Shown here: piece after piece, positions 1-7,068 of the stretch
Layout of the letters: the number at the start of each line of letters is the position of its first letter
How positions within the stretch are numbered: position 1 is the stretch's first letter
Virus record (IMG/VR): IMGVR_UViG_3300042305_001538
Coordinates: 1-20,575 of that record
From: a virus
Strand: one strand, 5' to 3'
Length of the DNA: 20,575 nucleotides
Notes under the pieces: model-generated
Told to the model about the DNA's origin: nothing
Seen by the model: only the letters and a program-made list of their open reading frames with translations
The model's database searches: none
Position numbers and translations under genes: made by a program

Positions 1-204
1 CATTGAGGTAGTGTTATACAATAAAGTAAGAACATTTCCTGCAAGAGTACCACCTGCTGTAGGATCAGCAAAATTATAAATTATAATGTTATCGGTAACG
101 TTGGTTATAAGAAGAATCTGATCAAGCTTTAAAGACGGGTAGTTTGTAAGTGTAATTTGCTTTGCACTAGCTGAAAATGTATAATTTGTAACAAGAGTCT
201 TCAC
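1..204 (-). CDS. Virion protein, N-terminal part (runs off left edge)
   Basis: The first 68 codons of a minus-strand gene are present; the rest lies beyond base 1. The start is a GTG at 202-204, placed 7 nt after a TATAAATA box and 10 nt after the stop of the preceding gene. The peptide begins MKTLVTNYTFSASAKQITLT and continues with a hydrophobic, beta-rich stretch containing LLITNVTDNIIIYNFADP. From memory, this type of sequence recurs in tail-fibre or virion-associated proteins of uncultured aquatic phages, usually followed by a short beta domain. The gene is the last of five consecutive minus-strand genes following the portal. A structural role is inferred from that position and from its late-type promoter box; no enzymatic motif is visible. 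Confidence 0.65.
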   Translation of the reverse strand, partial: MKTLVTNYTFSASAKQITLTNYPSLKLDQILLITNVTDNIIIYNFADPTAGGTLAGNVLTLLYNTTSM

Positions 205-211
205 TGTTTAA

Positions 212-219
212 TATTTATA
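212..219 (-). promoter_or_regulatory. TATAAATA late-promoter-like box
   Basis: The minus strand reads TATAAATA, 7 nt before the GTG at 204. It matches the T4 late-promoter -10 element exactly. The TAA inside the box is the stop codon (215-217) of the upstream gene. There is no Shine-Dalgarno sequence between box and start codon. Confidence 0.55.
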
Positions 220-796
220 GAGCAATTGAGTAGGCAAGGGCCTGGGTTTTAGTTATTAAGTTATCTAAAGTAATTGTATTGCCATTAGATATAGAAATTT
301 GGATAGAAGAAGGAGTATAAAAGAGAGTTTGGAAATCGCTGTCTGTAGAAAGATAAGCCCAAAGATCGGTTTGGGCAGATATCGTGCCTACAATAGAGCC
401 CCATTGAGCTAAAAAGTCTATAACATTTACATTTACATTATCCCCGACGCTACTAACACTGACAGTTACGTTCTGAGCTGGCTGTTCATCTATGTTAATA
501 ACAACCCGATCTGTAAATGGTTCGACTCTAATTGCAGAAGCAGCTGCAAATATAGTAACGTCATAAGCAGTTAAAGTAGGAACAAAATTAAACGAAACAC
601 TAACCGAGCTTAAAGTAATGACTTCAATAGCCGGGTAAGCTAAAAGATTGGTCTGTGTATCTCTAACTGTAACCGAAACATCTTTAGTACCTAGATTGTG
701 TGGTACTGTAAAAACACTATTAATCCCGTCGCCTATATTTGTAGAATAGGTGACAAGATCAGTTGCAGTGGTGTAGTTAAAAAAACAATCAGACAT
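215..796 (-). CDS. Fibre-type virion protein, 193 aa
   Basis: This 193-residue protein has no enzyme motif. Residues about 20-50 contain IGDGINSVFTVPHNLGTKDV, a GDG-x-NxxFTVxHNLGT pattern that I know from phage tail-fibre and receptor-binding regions, where it forms a small beta domain. The remainder is rich in Val, Thr, Ser and Ile, as expected for beta-structured virion proteins. It starts at ATG 796, only 4 nt after the stop of the 112-aa gene, so the two are probably translated from one message. Its own stop codon lies inside the TATAAATA box that serves the next gene. The most likely role is a tail-fibre or baseplate accessory component; the exact position in the virion cannot be told. 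Confidence 0.65.
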   Translation of the reverse strand: MSDCFFNYTTATDLVTYSTNIGDGINSVFTVPHNLGTKDVSVTVRDTQTNLLAYPAIEVITLSSVSVSFNFVPTLTAYDVTIFAAASAIRVEPFTDRVVINIDEQPAQNVTVSVSSVGDNVNVNVIDFLAQWGSIVGTISAQTDLWAYLSTDSDFQTLFYTPSSIQISISNGNTITLDNLITKTQALAYSIAL

Positions 797-800
797 TCAA

Positions 801-1139
801 TTATTCAGTAATATCAGGTGTTATAGTCCAGGTACCAGAAAAATATGTTTTAACAACTCCATTAGGATATGTAACTTGAAGATCGTATATATAAGTGCCG
901 AACGGTATTTCGATCTTCTTAGGTGGAAATTGTATTAAACCGCCTGTAGGGTTAGTAATAACAATACCTCCATTATTTGTTGAAAGAGTTAATACTGTTG
1001 GTGTATCTACTTTTTGCCGAAAATCAGCTTTAATTGAAGCACCTGTTAAATTTGCTGGTATTCCGTTGACACTTATACAAATAGAATTAATACCATCCCA
1101 AGTATCACCTCTTTTGGCTGTAGGTATATCGTAAGTCAT
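801..1139 (-). CDS. BppU-like beta-sandwich virion protein, 112 aa
   Basis: The protein shows the pattern RGDTWDGI (residues 10-17), then NLTGASIKADFR, a Thr-Leu-Ser-Thr-Asn-Asn-Gly-Gly-Ile segment, FGTYIYDLQVTYPNGVVKT and a final GTWTITPDIT. This order resembles the N-terminal domain of BppU-type baseplate upper proteins and related small beta-sandwich proteins encoded near phage tail fibres. The similarity is from memory of the pattern, not a search. The gene lies between two other virion-type genes and is preceded by a CATAAATA box. An AGG 3 nt before the ATG is too close to act as a good ribosome binding site. A role in fibre attachment or baseplate decoration is inferred. Confidence 0.65.
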   Translation of the reverse strand: MTYDIPTAKRGDTWDGINSICISVNGIPANLTGASIKADFRQKVDTPTVLTLSTNNGGIVITNPTGGLIQFPPKKIEIPFGTYIYDLQVTYPNGVVKTYFSGTWTITPDITE

Positions 1140-1146
1140 ATACCTA

Positions 1147-1154
1147 TATTTATG
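1147..1154 (-). promoter_or_regulatory. CATAAATA late-promoter-like box
   Basis: The minus strand reads CATAAATA, 7 nt before the ATG at 1139. It differs from the T4 late consensus only in the first base. Unlike most boxes in this window it does not contain the stop codon of the upstream gene, which ends at 1166. Confidence 0.5.
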
Positions 1155-1165
1155 GAATTATTCTA

Positions 1166-1543
1166 TTACTTGTAAGCAAGAACCCGGCCGTAAGTTAAAC
1201 TAATACCTTGAATAACGGCTGAGAAGGTAAAATTAACTGGCAACTCAATAGCAGTTAATGTCTGAACAGTAGCTGTTGAAACATTTGTTGCTGTTAAACC
1301 CGAGATTCTACAAGCTGAAAGTACTTGAATAGAAGAATAAGGACCTGTTGAAATGGCTGTTGGAGATACTAAATCAAACCCGTTACCACCACCAGCACCA
1401 CTACCACCACCGACAATATATGCTGCTTTAGCAAATAGAGGTCTTCCGGCGCCTTCCATTGGAATCCAAGAAAAGGTCTCGGCCATTCCTGGGTTGTAGG
1501 TGGCTGTTAAAGCTGGTGTTGTAGTAAAAATCGGTGTTGCCAT
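1166..1543 (-). CDS. Small virion protein of unknown function, 125 aa
   Basis: I do not recognise this family. The protein is rich in Thr, Ala, Ser and Gly, with a glycine cluster (GGGSGAGGGNG) near residues 45-55 separating an N-terminal part containing ETFSWIPMEG from a beta-rich C-terminal part ending GRVLAYK. There is no signal peptide, membrane segment or catalytic motif. It is directly downstream of the portal gene and begins 6 nt after a CATAAATA box whose TAA is the portal stop codon. Position and composition suggest a minor head, neck or fibre component; this is inference only. Confidence 0.6.
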   Translation of the reverse strand: MATPIFTTTPALTATYNPGMAETFSWIPMEGAGRPLFAKAAYIVGGGSGAGGGNGFDLVSPTAISTGPYSSIQVLSACRISGLTATNVSTATVQTLTAIELPVNFTFSAVIQGISLTYGRVLAYK

Positions 1544-1549
1544 ATATTA

Positions 1550-1557
1550 TATTTATG
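1550..1557 (-). promoter_or_regulatory. CATAAATA late-promoter-like box
   Basis: The minus strand reads CATAAATA with a 6-nt A/T-only gap to the ATG at 1543. The TAA within the box (1553-1555) is the stop codon of the portal gene. Confidence 0.5.
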
Positions 1558-3457
1558 CTGGAGGGGGTGTTGGGGTACCAGCTCCAGTTGCCTGTGTTGG
1601 AGGTCCTGCTTCTGGAGGAGCTCCGGCTCCACCTTCTGCGCCAGGAGCACCACCGGTTTCAGCGCCTGCTTCAGGTGCCGGTGCAGTTCCGCCAAATTCA
1701 GGAATTTCAGAACCACCTGCAGCACTTCCGCCACCTCCACCGCCAAGTTCACTAGGAGCTGCTCCACCCTCCGGTGCAACACCGGCCTGAGCTGCTAGCT
1801 GCTCTCTCCAGTTAGGTCCTGAACCTTCAATCTGTGCTAGTTCCCAGCGAAGAGCAGCATCCTTCTTAATCCACTCTCTATTCTCTTTCATCTGTTCATC
1901 AGACCATTGCATGTAATACTTCTGGGCATAAGAAGGTGCGATAGAAGCGTTCTGAGTAGCAGTGTTAAAGTTATCAAACTTGATCTGTAAGAGCTGCTGG
2001 TCCCGCATCGCCATGAAGGATGTAGGGACATTAAATTCTAATTGTATAGAACGCTCACGAAGCTTATACTGCTTCCAGAAACCTTTCATCTTGAGGTGTG
2101 CAATAAAGGTCTCGCGAATACCCATTGCAAACTGTCTCTGAATACGGATAATAAAACGAGCAAATCTTAACTCCTCTCTGGTAATCTCAGCACCATCCTT
2201 AAAAGGTACATCATTCTGCATGAAGCGTGAGGTAGGCACTTTGAGAGAGTTATAAAGCTTCTTAAGGAAGTAGTTGAGGTCATCAAGTTGTCCTAAGTTC
2301 TGACCAGCTGGAAGAGTATCAACTGTAGAGCCATTACCCTGTGCGTCTTTGGTGAACCAATAAGCATCAAGCATGGATTGCGGGTCATAGATGTTAGTAA
2401 CTCGACCACCTGAGCCTTGAGAGGAGTCAAAATTCTTTTTAGTCCAATACGACTGCATGAGGCGCTTGAGATAAGCTTCAGCCTTTGGTGGAGGCATGGA
2501 ACCAGTATAAATAGTAAATTTCAGACGTTCAGGTGCTCTTACCAGACGGTAGATAACAATTGAGTCTTCAATTAAGGATAGCTGACGATAAGCTCTCTTG
2601 GCATTCTCAATAAAGGGCAGACGGATTGATTTAAATTCATTCCAAATACCGGATTGAATATAAGTGACCTGAGCTTTATTCATGAAGAATAGCTCTTCTT
2701 GATCTTTACGATTCATCGAGGTAGCCGGTCCGACAACAGGCTTACGAATTAAAAACCCTTTAATAAGCTCGTTCTGAACATTCTGATAAACTGGATTAAT
2801 AAGCTCAGTAGGAATGGAAACGAGACCGATAATACCTAAATCCTTCTTATCTTCTACAATAATATTTTCAAAATATAACTCACCATCAATAAGGAACTGT
2901 CTGAAGTACTCCCAGCCCTTATCCTCCAGGTCAAATATCTCTACAAACTTCTTATATTCCCTTTCAATGTTATCTTTGACCTCTTTGGTGTAATTGCCTC
3001 TTAAATTAAAATTAACAATAACATCGTTCTCATCTTTAACAATACACTCATCACAAATCTCATCAACACAGTCAGCCAATTCAGCAAAGGCTGCCATACG
3101 GCGATAATCCTGTAAACGTCTTGTCTTATCCTTATCGACATTAGCATAGATAAAGGCTTGGTAATCTTTATTAATTTGTAAAGCACCAGGGGTACCCGGA
3201 CCAGAACCAAAAGATAATTCTGGGTCATTTAAAAAAACGGACTGATCCTGGATGAGCTCTTCTCTTTTAGGTGCAACTTTACGGAAATCTTGGAATCTTG
3301 GATTCCGTTCCATCATTGAGTCTAAGATCTGATAAGCGTAAGGAAGTCTTGAAACAAACGCACCAAGAAGAGATGTAGAGGGAAACGCTTGGTCTTGAAC
3401 AGGTCCTGTAGTAGAACCCGGAATAGCATTATTATAGGTATAAGCCTGATGAATCAT
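1553..3457 (-). CDS. gp20: Portal protein, T4 gp20-like, with a Gly/Pro/Ala-rich C-terminal tail
   Basis: The portal forms the dodecameric ring at the head vertex through which DNA is packaged and to which the neck attaches. The core matches T4-like gp20: a helical segment with RRMAAFAELADCVDEICDE near residue 120, WEYFRQFLIDGELYFENIIV near 180, then VRAPERLKFTIYTGSMPPPK, MLDAYWFTKDAQGNGSTVDT and LPAGQNLGQLDDLNYFLKKL with SLKVPTSRFM. At 634 aa it is about 110 residues longer than T4 gp20. The excess is a disordered tail (about residues 558-634) of Gly, Ala, Pro and Glu, including a run of six glycines, encoded by visibly GC-richer DNA. The ATG at 3457 follows a CTTAAATA box by 6 nt. Usual T4 neighbours (protease, scaffold, major capsid) are not beside it; small virion genes follow instead. 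Confidence 0.93.
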   Translation of the reverse strand: MIHQAYTYNNAIPGSTTGPVQDQAFPSTSLLGAFVSRLPYAYQILDSMMERNPRFQDFRKVAPKREELIQDQSVFLNDPELSFGSGPGTPGALQINKDYQAFIYANVDKDKTRRLQDYRRMAAFAELADCVDEICDECIVKDENDVIVNFNLRGNYTKEVKDNIEREYKKFVEIFDLEDKGWEYFRQFLIDGELYFENIIVEDKKDLGIIGLVSIPTELINPVYQNVQNELIKGFLIRKPVVGPATSMNRKDQEELFFMNKAQVTYIQSGIWNEFKSIRLPFIENAKRAYRQLSLIEDSIVIYRLVRAPERLKFTIYTGSMPPPKAEAYLKRLMQSYWTKKNFDSSQGSGGRVTNIYDPQSMLDAYWFTKDAQGNGSTVDTLPAGQNLGQLDDLNYFLKKLYNSLKVPTSRFMQNDVPFKDGAEITREELRFARFIIRIQRQFAMGIRETFIAHLKMKGFWKQYKLRERSIQLEFNVPTSFMAMRDQQLLQIKFDNFNTATQNASIAPSYAQKYYMQWSDEQMKENREWIKKDAALRWELAQIEGSGPNWREQLAAQAGVAPEGGAAPSELGGGGGGSAAGGSEIPEFGGTAPAPEAGAETGGAPGAEGGAGAPPEAGPPTQATGAGTPTPPPA

Positions 3458-3463
3458 GTATAT

Positions 3464-3471
3464 TATTTAAG
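3464..3471 (-). promoter_or_regulatory. CTTAAATA late-promoter-like box
   Basis: The minus strand reads CTTAAATA, then ATATAC, then the portal ATG at 3457. The same 14-nt arrangement (CTTAAATA-ATATAA) precedes the gp15-like gene at 6099. This box lies in the 55-bp divergent region between the portal and the plus-strand gene at 3513. Confidence 0.5.
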
Positions 3472-3512
3472 GTTTTAGTTGTATTCTTCAAATAAGATTA
3501 TACTATATTTGC

Positions 3513-3731
3513 ATGGAATCCAATATGCATTTAGAAACAATACTATGGCTTAATAAACAGATTGATGATATTCATGCACAGTCCGTTCTTGTTGGAGAGT
3601 TATTAATGGATGAAGACGATCCTAAAATTATCGAGAAGTATGACAACAAACTAGCCGGGCTGGAAAAAGAGCTTAACAGTATTAATAATAAGATTGAATT
3701 AGAGAGAAAACTTTTAGCAGGCATCCTATGA
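3513..3731 (+). CDS. Small coiled-coil protein of unknown function, 72 aa
   Basis: I do not recognise a family. The sequence is charged and almost entirely helical by composition, with heptad-like leucine and isoleucine spacing through residues 35-72 (LAGLEKELNSINNKIELERK), so a short coiled coil is likely. It is the first gene of the plus-strand group and overlaps thyX by ATGA (stop TGA 3729-3731, thyX ATG 3728-3730), which suggests translational coupling. An in-frame ATG at codon 5 is an alternative start. Upstream, TATACT lies 8 nt before the ATG and could be a -10 element; there is no Shine-Dalgarno sequence. Confidence 0.65.
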   Translation: MESNMHLETILWLNKQIDDIHAQSVLVGELLMDEDDPKIIEKYDNKLAGLEKELNSINNKIELERKLLAGIL

Positions 3732-4387
3732 GAGTAGAATTAAAATCCGTAACTCAACCCGTTCAAGAGCTGCAAGATAAAGGCATTAAGACCACTGAAG
3801 ACTTTATAGTCTACTGTGCTCGAGTATCTAATCCTTCTAATCAGCTTAATACTGAAACAAGTGAGAAGTTAATTAACTACTGCATTAAGCATCAGCATTG
3901 GTCTATCTTTGAACAAGCCTACTGCACCTTTGAGATTGTAACAAGTAGAGCTATTGCAGCACAGATACTCCGTCATCGTTCATTCACCTTTCAAGAATTT
4001 AGTCAGCGCTATTCAACAGCTACAGAGCTTGAGGAGCTACAATTCCGTCAACAAGGTAAAACTAATAGACAGGTCGGTGATGAAGACTTCCCTTTAACCC
4101 AGCACTGGGATACAGCTGTACATATTAAAGAAGCACAACAAAAATGTCTCGATGTCTATGAAGAGCTTCTTAAAGTGGGAGTGGCTAGAGAGTGTGCCCG
4201 GATGGTCCTACCTCTTAATACTCAGACCACTCTCTATATGTCTGGATCAGTTCGTTCTTTTATTCATTACATTCAATTGAGAGCAAAAGAAGATACTCAA
4301 AAAGAGCATAGAGATGTAGCTCTTGAGATGAAAAAAATATTTGTAAAATCCTTTCCTACTATTGCAAAAGCTCTAGAATGGAATTAA
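3728..4387 (+). CDS. thyX: ThyX, flavin-dependent thymidylate synthase
   Basis: ThyX makes dTMP from dUMP using methylene-tetrahydrofolate, FAD and NADPH, and supplies thymidine for phage DNA replication. The ThyX signature RHRxxSxQExSxRY is nearly intact as RHRSFTFQEFSQRY at residues 82-95. The downstream MVLPLNTQTTLYMSGSVRSF segment and the following HYIQLR fit the dUMP- and FAD-binding C-terminal half. At 219 aa the length is normal for the family. The ATG overlaps the stop of the preceding coiled-coil gene. Together with the dCMP deaminase at 12259-12696, which yields dUMP, it completes a short route to dTMP. Confidence 0.95.
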   Translation: MRVELKSVTQPVQELQDKGIKTTEDFIVYCARVSNPSNQLNTETSEKLINYCIKHQHWSIFEQAYCTFEIVTSRAIAAQILRHRSFTFQEFSQRYSTATELEELQFRQQGKTNRQVGDEDFPLTQHWDTAVHIKEAQQKCLDVYEELLKVGVARECARMVLPLNTQTTLYMSGSVRSFIHYIQLRAKEDTQKEHRDVALEMKKIFVKSFPTIAKALEWN

Positions 4388-4399
4388 TATATTAACATT

Positions 4400-4591
4400 A
4401 TGCACGGACGATTCCCAACACATAACAAGTACTACCTTGCTACTGAACTCTTCCCTTTCCTTTCAAAAGAAGAGAAGCGCCTTGTGTACTTCCCCACTAA
4501 GGAAGAACGTAAAGGTATTAAGTTCACTAAAAAGGATCTTCGTCTCTCAAGAGAGGATGAAGAAATTCTAGATAAACATAGAGCAAAGTAA
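4400..4591 (+). CDS. Small basic protein of unknown function, 63 aa
   Basis: This is a lysine- and glutamate-rich 63-residue protein with no recognised family. It contains an aromatic N-terminal half (NKYYLATELFPFLSKEEKRL) and a charged helical C-terminus. It starts 13 nt after thyX and is followed after 1 nt by the 48-aa gene, so all belong to the same plus-strand transcript. The upstream stretch is A/T-only without a Shine-Dalgarno sequence. Its consistent direction and spacing, rather than any homology, support it as a real gene. Confidence 0.6.
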   Translation: MHGRFPTHNKYYLATELFPFLSKEEKRLVYFPTKEERKGIKFTKKDLRLSREDEEILDKHRAK

Positions 4592-4592
4592 T

Positions 4593-4739
4593 ATGACTCC
4601 ATCAGCAGCAGGGAAAGGAGACGATTACAGAAAAGTAAAAGTCTCAAAATACGTTAAAAACTTTGACAAAATTAAGTGGTCAAAGGATAAAAAACAGCCT
4701 ACAAAAGTTCATAAAGGTAAACAGATTTACGTGTATTAA
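4593..4739 (+). CDS. Small conserved phage protein of the SGKGD-R type, 48 aa
   Basis: This short gene encodes 48 residues beginning MTPSAAGKGDDYRKVKVSKY and ending KQIYVY. The pattern GKGDxxRxV...Y..NFDKI resembles a widespread family of tiny phage proteins (GKGDxPRPV...NWDRIF) whose function is unknown; I rely on memory for that likeness. It is strongly basic, with 14 lysines, so nucleic-acid contact is possible. It follows the 63-aa gene by one base and is the last plus-strand gene before a hairpin at 4786-4828. Confidence 0.6.
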   Translation: MTPSAAGKGDDYRKVKVSKYVKNFDKIKWSKDKKQPTKVHKGKQIYVY

Positions 4740-4785
4740 TTCAGTAAATTTGAATAAATATTAATAGCTCAGAAAATTAAAAGAT

Positions 4786-4828
4786 AAAGCTTATTTGTTG
4801 TTGTCGTAACTTCGAATAAGCTCTTTTA
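4786..4828. terminator. Hairpin between convergent transcripts, possible bidirectional terminator
   Basis: AGCTTATTTG (4788-4797) pairs with CGAATAAGCT (4813-4822), giving a 10-bp stem with one G-U pair and a 15-nt loop. On the plus strand it is followed by CTTTTAG. On the minus strand it is followed by TTTATCTTTTAATTTT. It sits after the plus-strand genes (ending 4739) and beyond the end of the minus-strand genes (ending 4931), as expected for a two-way terminator. The stem is AT-rich, so strength is uncertain. Confidence 0.4.
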
Positions 4829-4847
4829 GTCTTTCAAAGGCTAATAA

Positions 4848-4934
4848 ATGTTTGAACAATCAATAGGTTTAATACTATTCTGTTTATTAATAGTATTAGT
4901 TGCCGTTAAAGAAGGGGTTAATAGAAACCTTTAA
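4848..4934 (+). CDS. Putative 28-aa single-pass membrane peptide
   Basis: This small open reading frame gives MFEQSIGLILFCLLIVLVAV followed by KEGVNRNL. Residues 6-20 form one continuous hydrophobic segment flanked by a short polar N-terminus and a basic C-terminus, which is a typical small membrane peptide. An AAAGG lies about 8 nt upstream of the ATG, one of very few Shine-Dalgarno-like sites here. It overlaps the end of the convergent minus-strand gene by 4 nt. Being this short, it could be chance, but the composition and the otherwise unexplained gap argue for a real gene. Confidence 0.45.
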   Translation: MFEQSIGLILFCLLIVLVAVKEGVNRNL

Positions 4935-5347
4935 TTTGTGACCTGGATACCATCGGACCAAGGTCTGAGTTCTGGAAGTGTTAAAGGACTGGTATAAAGT
5001 TCTTTAATGACGTATTGTGTCAATTTGCCATAACCTGCTAGATTCTCAACAATAATATCTACACTGCCAGGTATAGCAGCTGATAGCATTGTGAAGGAGA
5101 GATAATTACCTTCACTGTCAGTTGTATAATCAGTAGATAAAAGCTTTACAGCATTAAAAGATGGGTAGGTAGCTGATAGTTTAGGTGATGCTGAAAAAGG
5201 ATTCTGTAAAGTTGATTGCGGGTAAGGTGACCCGGATAAATAAACATTAGCTATTCTAAATAACCCCTTACCATAAACTTCAATAGTTCGGGTTGTACTA
5301 ACCGGAACTATTACTGTTGTAACTCTTCTACTAAGATATGTTGTCAT
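4931..5347 (-). CDS. Beta-rich virion protein of unknown function, 138 aa
   Basis: I do not recognise this family. The protein is rich in Ser, Thr, Tyr, Leu and Pro and looks beta-structured, with LSFTMLSAAIPGSVDIIVEN in the middle suggesting an Ig-like or IPT-like strand arrangement (EVYGKGLFRIANVYLSG at residues 24-40 would fit the start of such a domain). It overlaps the end of the gp15-like gene by ATGA, so the two are probably coupled and expressed late. A neck, tail-terminator or decoration role is plausible. It is not similar to any T4 protein that I can name. Confidence 0.6.
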   Translation of the reverse strand: MTTYLSRRVTTVIVPVSTTRTIEVYGKGLFRIANVYLSGSPYPQSTLQNPFSASPKLSATYPSFNAVKLLSTDYTTDSEGNYLSFTMLSAAIPGSVDIIVENLAGYGKLTQYVIKELYTSPLTLPELRPWSDGIQVTN

Positions 5348-6099
5348 CTTCCAACAATTAATTGAGGTTGAGGTTGACCGGATAGTACAGAACGCTCTGT
5401 TGTATAGTTAATATCATTCTTAGTATTAAGCTCTGACATTGTATACTTGGTTGTAAGTTCAGACAGAGTTGAGAAGTCTGCTGTAATGTTAAAGATAGTA
5501 GCATCGTTCTTAACAGGTGCTGCCTTGAAGAGCCATCCTTTAAAAGTAAATGAAGTTGTACCCTCTACTCTTGCAACTGTTGTAGCGTTAATATCATAAG
5601 GGTAATTAGCAGTAACATTACCAGACCAAAGAACCTGGGAACGAATCTCTTGGTCAGGCATTGAAGGTGTACGCCATGATATAACAATATAAGGATCAAA
5701 GTAAGGAATAAAATTTGTAACAATCTGATCAAAGTCTTCTTGAAATCTTGTTAGGATTGTCATGTTAATAGTTAAGTCAATAGGTACAGGTTGTAGTAAT
5801 TTTTTAGCTACTGTAGGATCAGGGTTAGCCATATACGAACCTTGAATCTTATTAAAGACTCTATTAGGATCTCTAGTAATACCTCCATTAGTCAAAGCTA
5901 CAACAGGTAGTTGAATGTTCTGAGCCTTATCTAATAAATCTGCTAATACACGCTGCTTAGGGGCATAAACAAATCGACAGCGAATAGAATCTTGAGGTTC
6001 TCTAAATTTATTATATCTTTTAACAACAATATCGTCCATAGCACTTGCGAACATAGTGATCATGGTTGAAATTTCGAAATCGTAAGTATACTTTCTCAC
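5344..6099 (-). CDS. gp15: Tail sheath stabiliser / completion protein, T4 gp15-like
   Basis: In T4, gp15 caps the finished tail and joins it to the neck. This 251-aa protein shares the pattern of T4-like gp15 proteins: an N-terminal helix-forming segment (RKYTYDFEISTMITMFASAM), then IVVKRYN, VYAPKQRVLADLLDKAQNIQ with LPVVAL, a middle segment PIDLTINMTILTRFQEDFDQ followed by IVTNFIPYFDPYIVISW, and a late FTFKGWLF. The order (virus-type IRY, VxYAPK, LP, DLxxxMxIxxxFxEDxxQIxxxxxPYF) is how I recognise it. The start is GTG at 6097-6099, 6 nt after a CTTAAATA box. The C-terminal 50 residues are more variable. The assignment is by remembered pattern and not by search. Confidence 0.75.
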   Translation of the reverse strand: MRKYTYDFEISTMITMFASAMDDIVVKRYNKFREPQDSIRCRFVYAPKQRVLADLLDKAQNIQLPVVALTNGGITRDPNRVFNKIQGSYMANPDPTVAKKLLQPVPIDLTINMTILTRFQEDFDQIVTNFIPYFDPYIVISWRTPSMPDQEIRSQVLWSGNVTANYPYDINATTVARVEGTTSFTFKGWLFKAAPVKNDATIFNITADFSTLSELTTKYTMSELNTKNDINYTTERSVLSGQPQPQLIVGR

Positions 6100-6104
6100 T
6101 TATA

Positions 6105-6464
6105 TTATTTAAGTGAATCTTCTTCTCCAGCTTCTAGGATATACTTTAAGACCTCGAGCTGTACTTTAGCCTTCCCTTTAGGACACTTCTTATCACTAAC
6201 AGCGTCTAAGATCTCACTAGACCTCTGATCAACATACTCTTTAATAAACTCTAATACCTTAGAACCTCTAGTAGACATATAAATTTTAGCCTCAGCTTTA
6301 CAGATCTCTTTATAATCAGGACTATCAGGATCTACTTCTCCTGATTCTATCTTTTCGCGAAACTGCTCGAAGTACACATCCTCCCTCCCTTTATAAAACT
6401 TCTTTATAGCTTTACGAAAGAGTATAAACTCGTCTTCTCGAATCTGTTCTATATCTACGACCAT
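6105..6464 (-). CDS. Small helical charged protein of unknown function, 119 aa
   Basis: This acidic and basic, mostly helical protein of 119 residues has no recognisable family. It contains FRKAIKKFYKGREDVYFEQF near the N-terminus, KIYMSTRGSKVLEFIKEYVD in the middle and a C-terminal helix ending EAGEEDSLK. There is no membrane segment. It sits between the zinc-peptidase-like gene (31-nt gap) and the gp15-like gene. Its stop codon is embedded in the promoter-like box for gp15. It may belong to either the early block upstream or the late block downstream. Confidence 0.6.
   Translation of the reverse strand: MVVDIEQIREDEFILFRKAIKKFYKGREDVYFEQFREKIESGEVDPDSPDYKEICKAEAKIYMSTRGSKVLEFIKEYVDQRSSEILDAVSDKKCPKGKAKVQLEVLKYILEAGEEDSLK
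6106..6113 (-). promoter_or_regulatory. CTTAAATA late-promoter-like box
   Basis: The minus strand reads CTTAAATA-ATATAA-GTG, almost identical to the arrangement before the portal gene. The TAA in the box region (6105-6107) is the stop codon of the upstream 119-aa gene. Confidence 0.5.
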
Positions 6465-6495
6465 AAGAACAATTATGGCCTAGAAAAGATTAATG

Positions 6496-7068
6496 CTACT
6501 TATAATATCTCAAGTAAACAGACTCCGGGTCATGGTAAAAGTTGAGAGGTAAAATCTTATCAGGCATCCTTCGAACAATCTTTGGATTGTTGTAAGGGAA
6601 AGGATACCATTTGCGATCTCTCATGGTGATCCAATAAGAGAAGAGATATGAATTAACCTGCCGGCGATATCGAGTCATATCGATATCTAGTCTATACTTC
6701 TTAATCTTCTTCTCTGTTCTCTTCTCGCAATCCCATTCCAGTTCAATCGTATCTTTAAAAGCCTGAATAACTCGTTCTTGAGAATAATTCGTCCCTGCAC
6801 ACCACTTCTCAATCATAGTAATCCCGGCATCAGCCTTTGACCACAGAGGATGCTTCTCTAAGAACTGATCCATATGACAGGACTCGTGGACTAGAATATC
6901 TACCCAATCCTCTTTTTGTGCTGCTACTTTGAGATCAGTGTCGTCAAAATAACCTGAGCATTTAATGCCATCAGTCTCAACAAGCTTGTCAGGTACAAGA
7001 TGAAAACCGATGCCATGCTTTTGGCAGTCTACGGCAATCTTTGCTACAAGCTTTTGAACATTTGTCAT
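6496..7068 (-). CDS. Putative zinc metallopeptidase (HExxH), 190 aa
   Basis: Residues 61-65 read HESCH within ILVHESCHMDQFLEKH, a clean HExxH zinc-binding and catalytic motif. A later acidic helix (TIELEWDCEKRTEKK, about residues 107-121) could supply the third zinc ligand, as in gluzincins. The N-terminal part includes a short beta segment (FDDTDLKVAA) of the type that precedes the active-site helix. The substrate is unknown. There is no signal peptide, so it would act in the host cytoplasm or in the virion. It overlaps the upstream SDR gene by ATGA. Peptidases of this compact kind are found as hypothetical proteins in large phages, but I cannot name a family. Confidence 0.65.
   Translation of the reverse strand: MTNVQKLVAKIAVDCQKHGIGFHLVPDKLVETDGIKCSGYFDDTDLKVAAQKEDWVDILVHESCHMDQFLEKHPLWSKADAGITMIEKWCAGTNYSQERVIQAFKDTIELEWDCEKRTEKKIKKYRLDIDMTRYRRQVNSYLFSYWITMRDRKWYPFPYNNPKIVRRMPDKILPLNFYHDPESVYLRYYK

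Noticed and set aside
824-838. 15-nt stretch TAGTCCAGGTACCAG repeated at 20221-20235
   Set aside because: Both copies encode a similar Gly-Thr-Trp-Thr segment in beta-rich virion proteins. One short shared match in coding sequence is not enough to call a repeat or recombination site.
1500-1790. Plus-strand reading frame coding a Pro/Ala-rich 96-aa protein
   Set aside because: It is the antisense of the portal's Gly/Pro/Ala tail and the start of the 125-aa gene; GC-rich repeats create open frames on both strands. No promoter or neighbouring plus-strand gene.
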